Source of the DNA: Ianthella basta
Lineage: Eukaryota > Porifera > Demospongiae > Verongiida > Ianthellidae
Direction: 5' to 3'
DNA: 64,000 bases
Assembly: GCA_964019415.1 (NCBI GenBank)
Contig: OZ025869.1
Span: 4,218,765 to 4,282,764 of the forward strand
This document shows, piece by piece, positions 62,335 through 64,000 of the stretch. Both the position numbers and the translations under genes were made by a program. Numbering within the stretch: the first letter of the stretch is position 1; the number at the start of each line of letters is the position of its first letter. The notes below the pieces were generated by a model. That model saw nothing but the letters and a program-made list of their open reading frames with translations, searched no databases and was not told where the DNA came from.

Positions 62335-64000
62335 TTAAAAAAGGAAGTCCTGACCAGGCAGCTGGCCAGTGGTCCCCAGCACTGATGCCGAGTTCCCTCT
62401 CTGAACAGCCACAGACAGCCTTTGGAAGAGGTAGGTGGTGGACCTCTCATCTCCAGATGCTTGAGCTAACCGCTGACCCAACTCCTTCAGGAATGCCATG
62501 GTCTGTGGCCCAAAGACTCCAGATGTCTCGATGGCAACTGGAGTGAAGGCATGCGTGGGGTTGAGATGGGCATACTTGGCTGTCTTCCTCTCCTCTGCCA
62601 GGGCTGCCACAGCTCCTGCTTCCCTGGTGGCACTTGGGGAGTAGGAGGAAGCAAAGGTATCAGGACAGGTTGCATCCCAGATCAGCAGCTTCCCCTTCTT
62701 CCAAGGAACCACTGTGATGCCATCGGGGCGCTTACCATCTGTACGATAGAGGCCAGAAGGCTCAAGGCGGGATGGTACTTTGGCTGCAACCAGGGCCCTG
62801 TGCGTGATGTCGTTCACTGCTGCATGTCGATGGTGACGCCCTTCACTCCAACGGCAGCTGAGTCCATGAGTTGCAAGGCTGTCCACCTCTTCTCCGCAGT
62901 GGTGGCACGTGTGTGGCCTGCATAGGGGGGCACCCAGGCGGAGGCCTGTTGCTATCCTGATAGTGTCGTCGTCCATGCGCAGGCCAAGGGAGGAGATGGG
63001 TAGAGCATTCAGCCAGGCTCCTGACTCCCAGGCAGAAGAGGCAAGAAGACGGGCACGTGATCTGGGATCTGGTGCGTTCTCCAGCAGGGATTCAGCCAGG
63101 GCAGATGTCTTAGGGATATTCCAGGCCTTCTGTTGATGTTGAGCTACACCCTCAGGAGGTGCTCGATTGTGATCCTTGGACCACAAAACACTTGCATCAT
63201 CCACGTTGGGGAGTGGAGAGCCTTGGAGCCGGAGTGGAACGATGTGGTGGACTAGGTCAGAGGATGCTGCAGCCGAAGCCAGAAAGGCAGAGGGTGCTAG
63301 CTGCACTGCACTCCTGATACCTAGTCCCCCCAACTTCACAGGCAGTGTGGCTTGTGTCCAGGTTGGGTCATCATCCTGGAAGTGTATATTTGTGATGCCA
63401 CTCAGAGTTGACTTCGTACTCCTGCAACACTGGGGAAAGGAAGCAGGGAGCAGTCCTGAGGTTGTAGAGGAGTTTCGGGAGTGCAAAGGAATGCTTCAGT
63501 AGAAGGAGGGCATCTTGGGCAGTCAGGCACTGCAGCCTCTCACCCATCCTCTTCAGCATGTTGGTCTTGATCGTGAGGGTGGCTGAGATGGAGGAAACAT
63601 CTCCGATTGGAGATCCCAACAAGGTGGCTGAGGAGGGCTCCACCACCAGGGCTCCTGGGAGAGATGACTGAATAGAGCCTGTGATGTCAGAATCAGCACA
63701 GATTATTTCTGATTTCTGCACGTTCAACTGCAGCCCGATCCTTGTCCCCTCTCGTTCCACCACTTCCAGATCACTCAAGAGGGTCTCCACATCTCCTCCT
63801 AGGGTGCCATCATCTAGGTAAAAGAGAGACAACTCCAAATTCAACTGTGTGACAAGCCGATGGATGCTCAGACAGAACAGGAGAGGCCCTAAGGGGTCCC
63901 CCTGCTGCACTCCTTCTGCAGATTGGATGGTATGGTCACTCCAGAAGAGAGATGAAGGTGAGGAGTACACTGAATGGACAAAGGGATAGAGGGCAGGCAC
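62335..64000 (-). pseudogene. Retroelement with R2-like CCHC and PD-(D/E)xK endonuclease (partial, frameshifted)
   Basis: The RT part (64000-63371) shows EGVQQGDPLGPLLFCLSIH and the YLDD active site (FYLDDGTLGG, about 63800-63830), then a thumb-like region. A frameshift near 63430 leads to 63486-62335: LPVKLGGLGIRSA, a CCHC finger (CHHCGEEVDSLATHGLSC then RHHRHAAVND) and the nuclease core (GKRPDGITVV, GKLLIWDATCPDTF: the RPD-x-D spacing of restriction-like endonucleases), ending PVAIETSGVFGPQTMAFL. The CCHC plus RPD layout is that of R2-type target-primed retrotransposons. The N-terminal half is beyond the window. Only one break is visible, so the copy is fairly young; the break could also be a sequencing error. 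Confidence 0.82.

Noticed and set aside
1..64000. CRISPR arrays, bacterial operons or rRNA genes
   Set aside because: No regularly spaced short direct repeats with unique spacers, no Shine-Dalgarno-led gene strings and no recognisable rRNA sequence were seen.

Overview
This is eukaryotic nuclear DNA, very probably from an early-branching marine invertebrate; a demosponge is my best guess, not a proof. Coding sequence is split by GT-AG introns, several of them only 68-180 bases long. (TG)n, (CA)n and (GCTA)n tracts are common, and more than half of the window is recognisable transposon or fold-back repeat. There is one NLR (NACHT) immune-receptor gene. No rRNA gene, CRISPR array or prokaryotic operon was seen.

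Layout. 0.6-1.8 kb: large fold-back repeat with a minisatellite core. 3.3-14.0 kb, minus strand: three phase-1 exons that join in frame into one gene, namely an N-terminal 2A-like ribosome-skipping peptide (13.8 kb), a CARD (11.0-11.4 kb) and a NACHT NTPase (3.3-4.9 kb). Its introns hold a Ty3/gypsy remnant, a hAT remnant, hammerhead-ribozyme repeats and TA-flanked miniature elements. 17.3-18.7 kb: second copy of a TA element, split by a hammerhead-bearing insertion. 18.9-21.4 kb: complete pogo-type transposon whose 538-residue transposase ends in a PHD finger. 23.8-26.9 kb: decayed retroelement with an N-terminal cysteine cluster and a nuclease-like C-terminus. 27.0-30.8 kb: long inverted repeats. 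31.5-35.2 kb: decayed RTE/BovB-like LINE. 35.7-36.9 kb: compact LTR element with gag only. 37.7-39.3 kb: 5'-truncated CR1/jockey-like LINE. 40-43 kb: microsatellites and two more hammerhead motifs. 43.6-46.4 kb: a zinc-ribbon/SUMO-interaction-motif gene candidate and a BEN-domain gene. 47.5-49.7 kb: a five-exon gene of unknown function reconstructed here (196 residues). 50-51.4 kb: two minus-strand gene fragments. 51.8-52.4 and 59.5-61.1 kb: non-autonomous Helitrons, one with both ends. 55.0-58.5 kb: an intact two-exon gene of 1045 residues, probably transposon-derived. 62.3-64.0 kb: end of a retroelement with an R2-like CCHC plus PD-(D/E)xK endonuclease, running off the right edge.

Two observations stand out. 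First, hammerhead ribozyme cores (CUGANGA - stem II - GAAA - stem III - UC - stem I) occur at least seven times, four of them with all core bases, inside short palindromic elements; three such insertions have 12-13-base target duplications. This looks like an active-in-the-past family of ribozyme-bearing non-autonomous retroelements. Second, the NLR gene model carries a 2A peptide at its extreme N-terminus, preceded by a signal-peptide-like hydrophobic run, with matching splice phases through CARD and NACHT.
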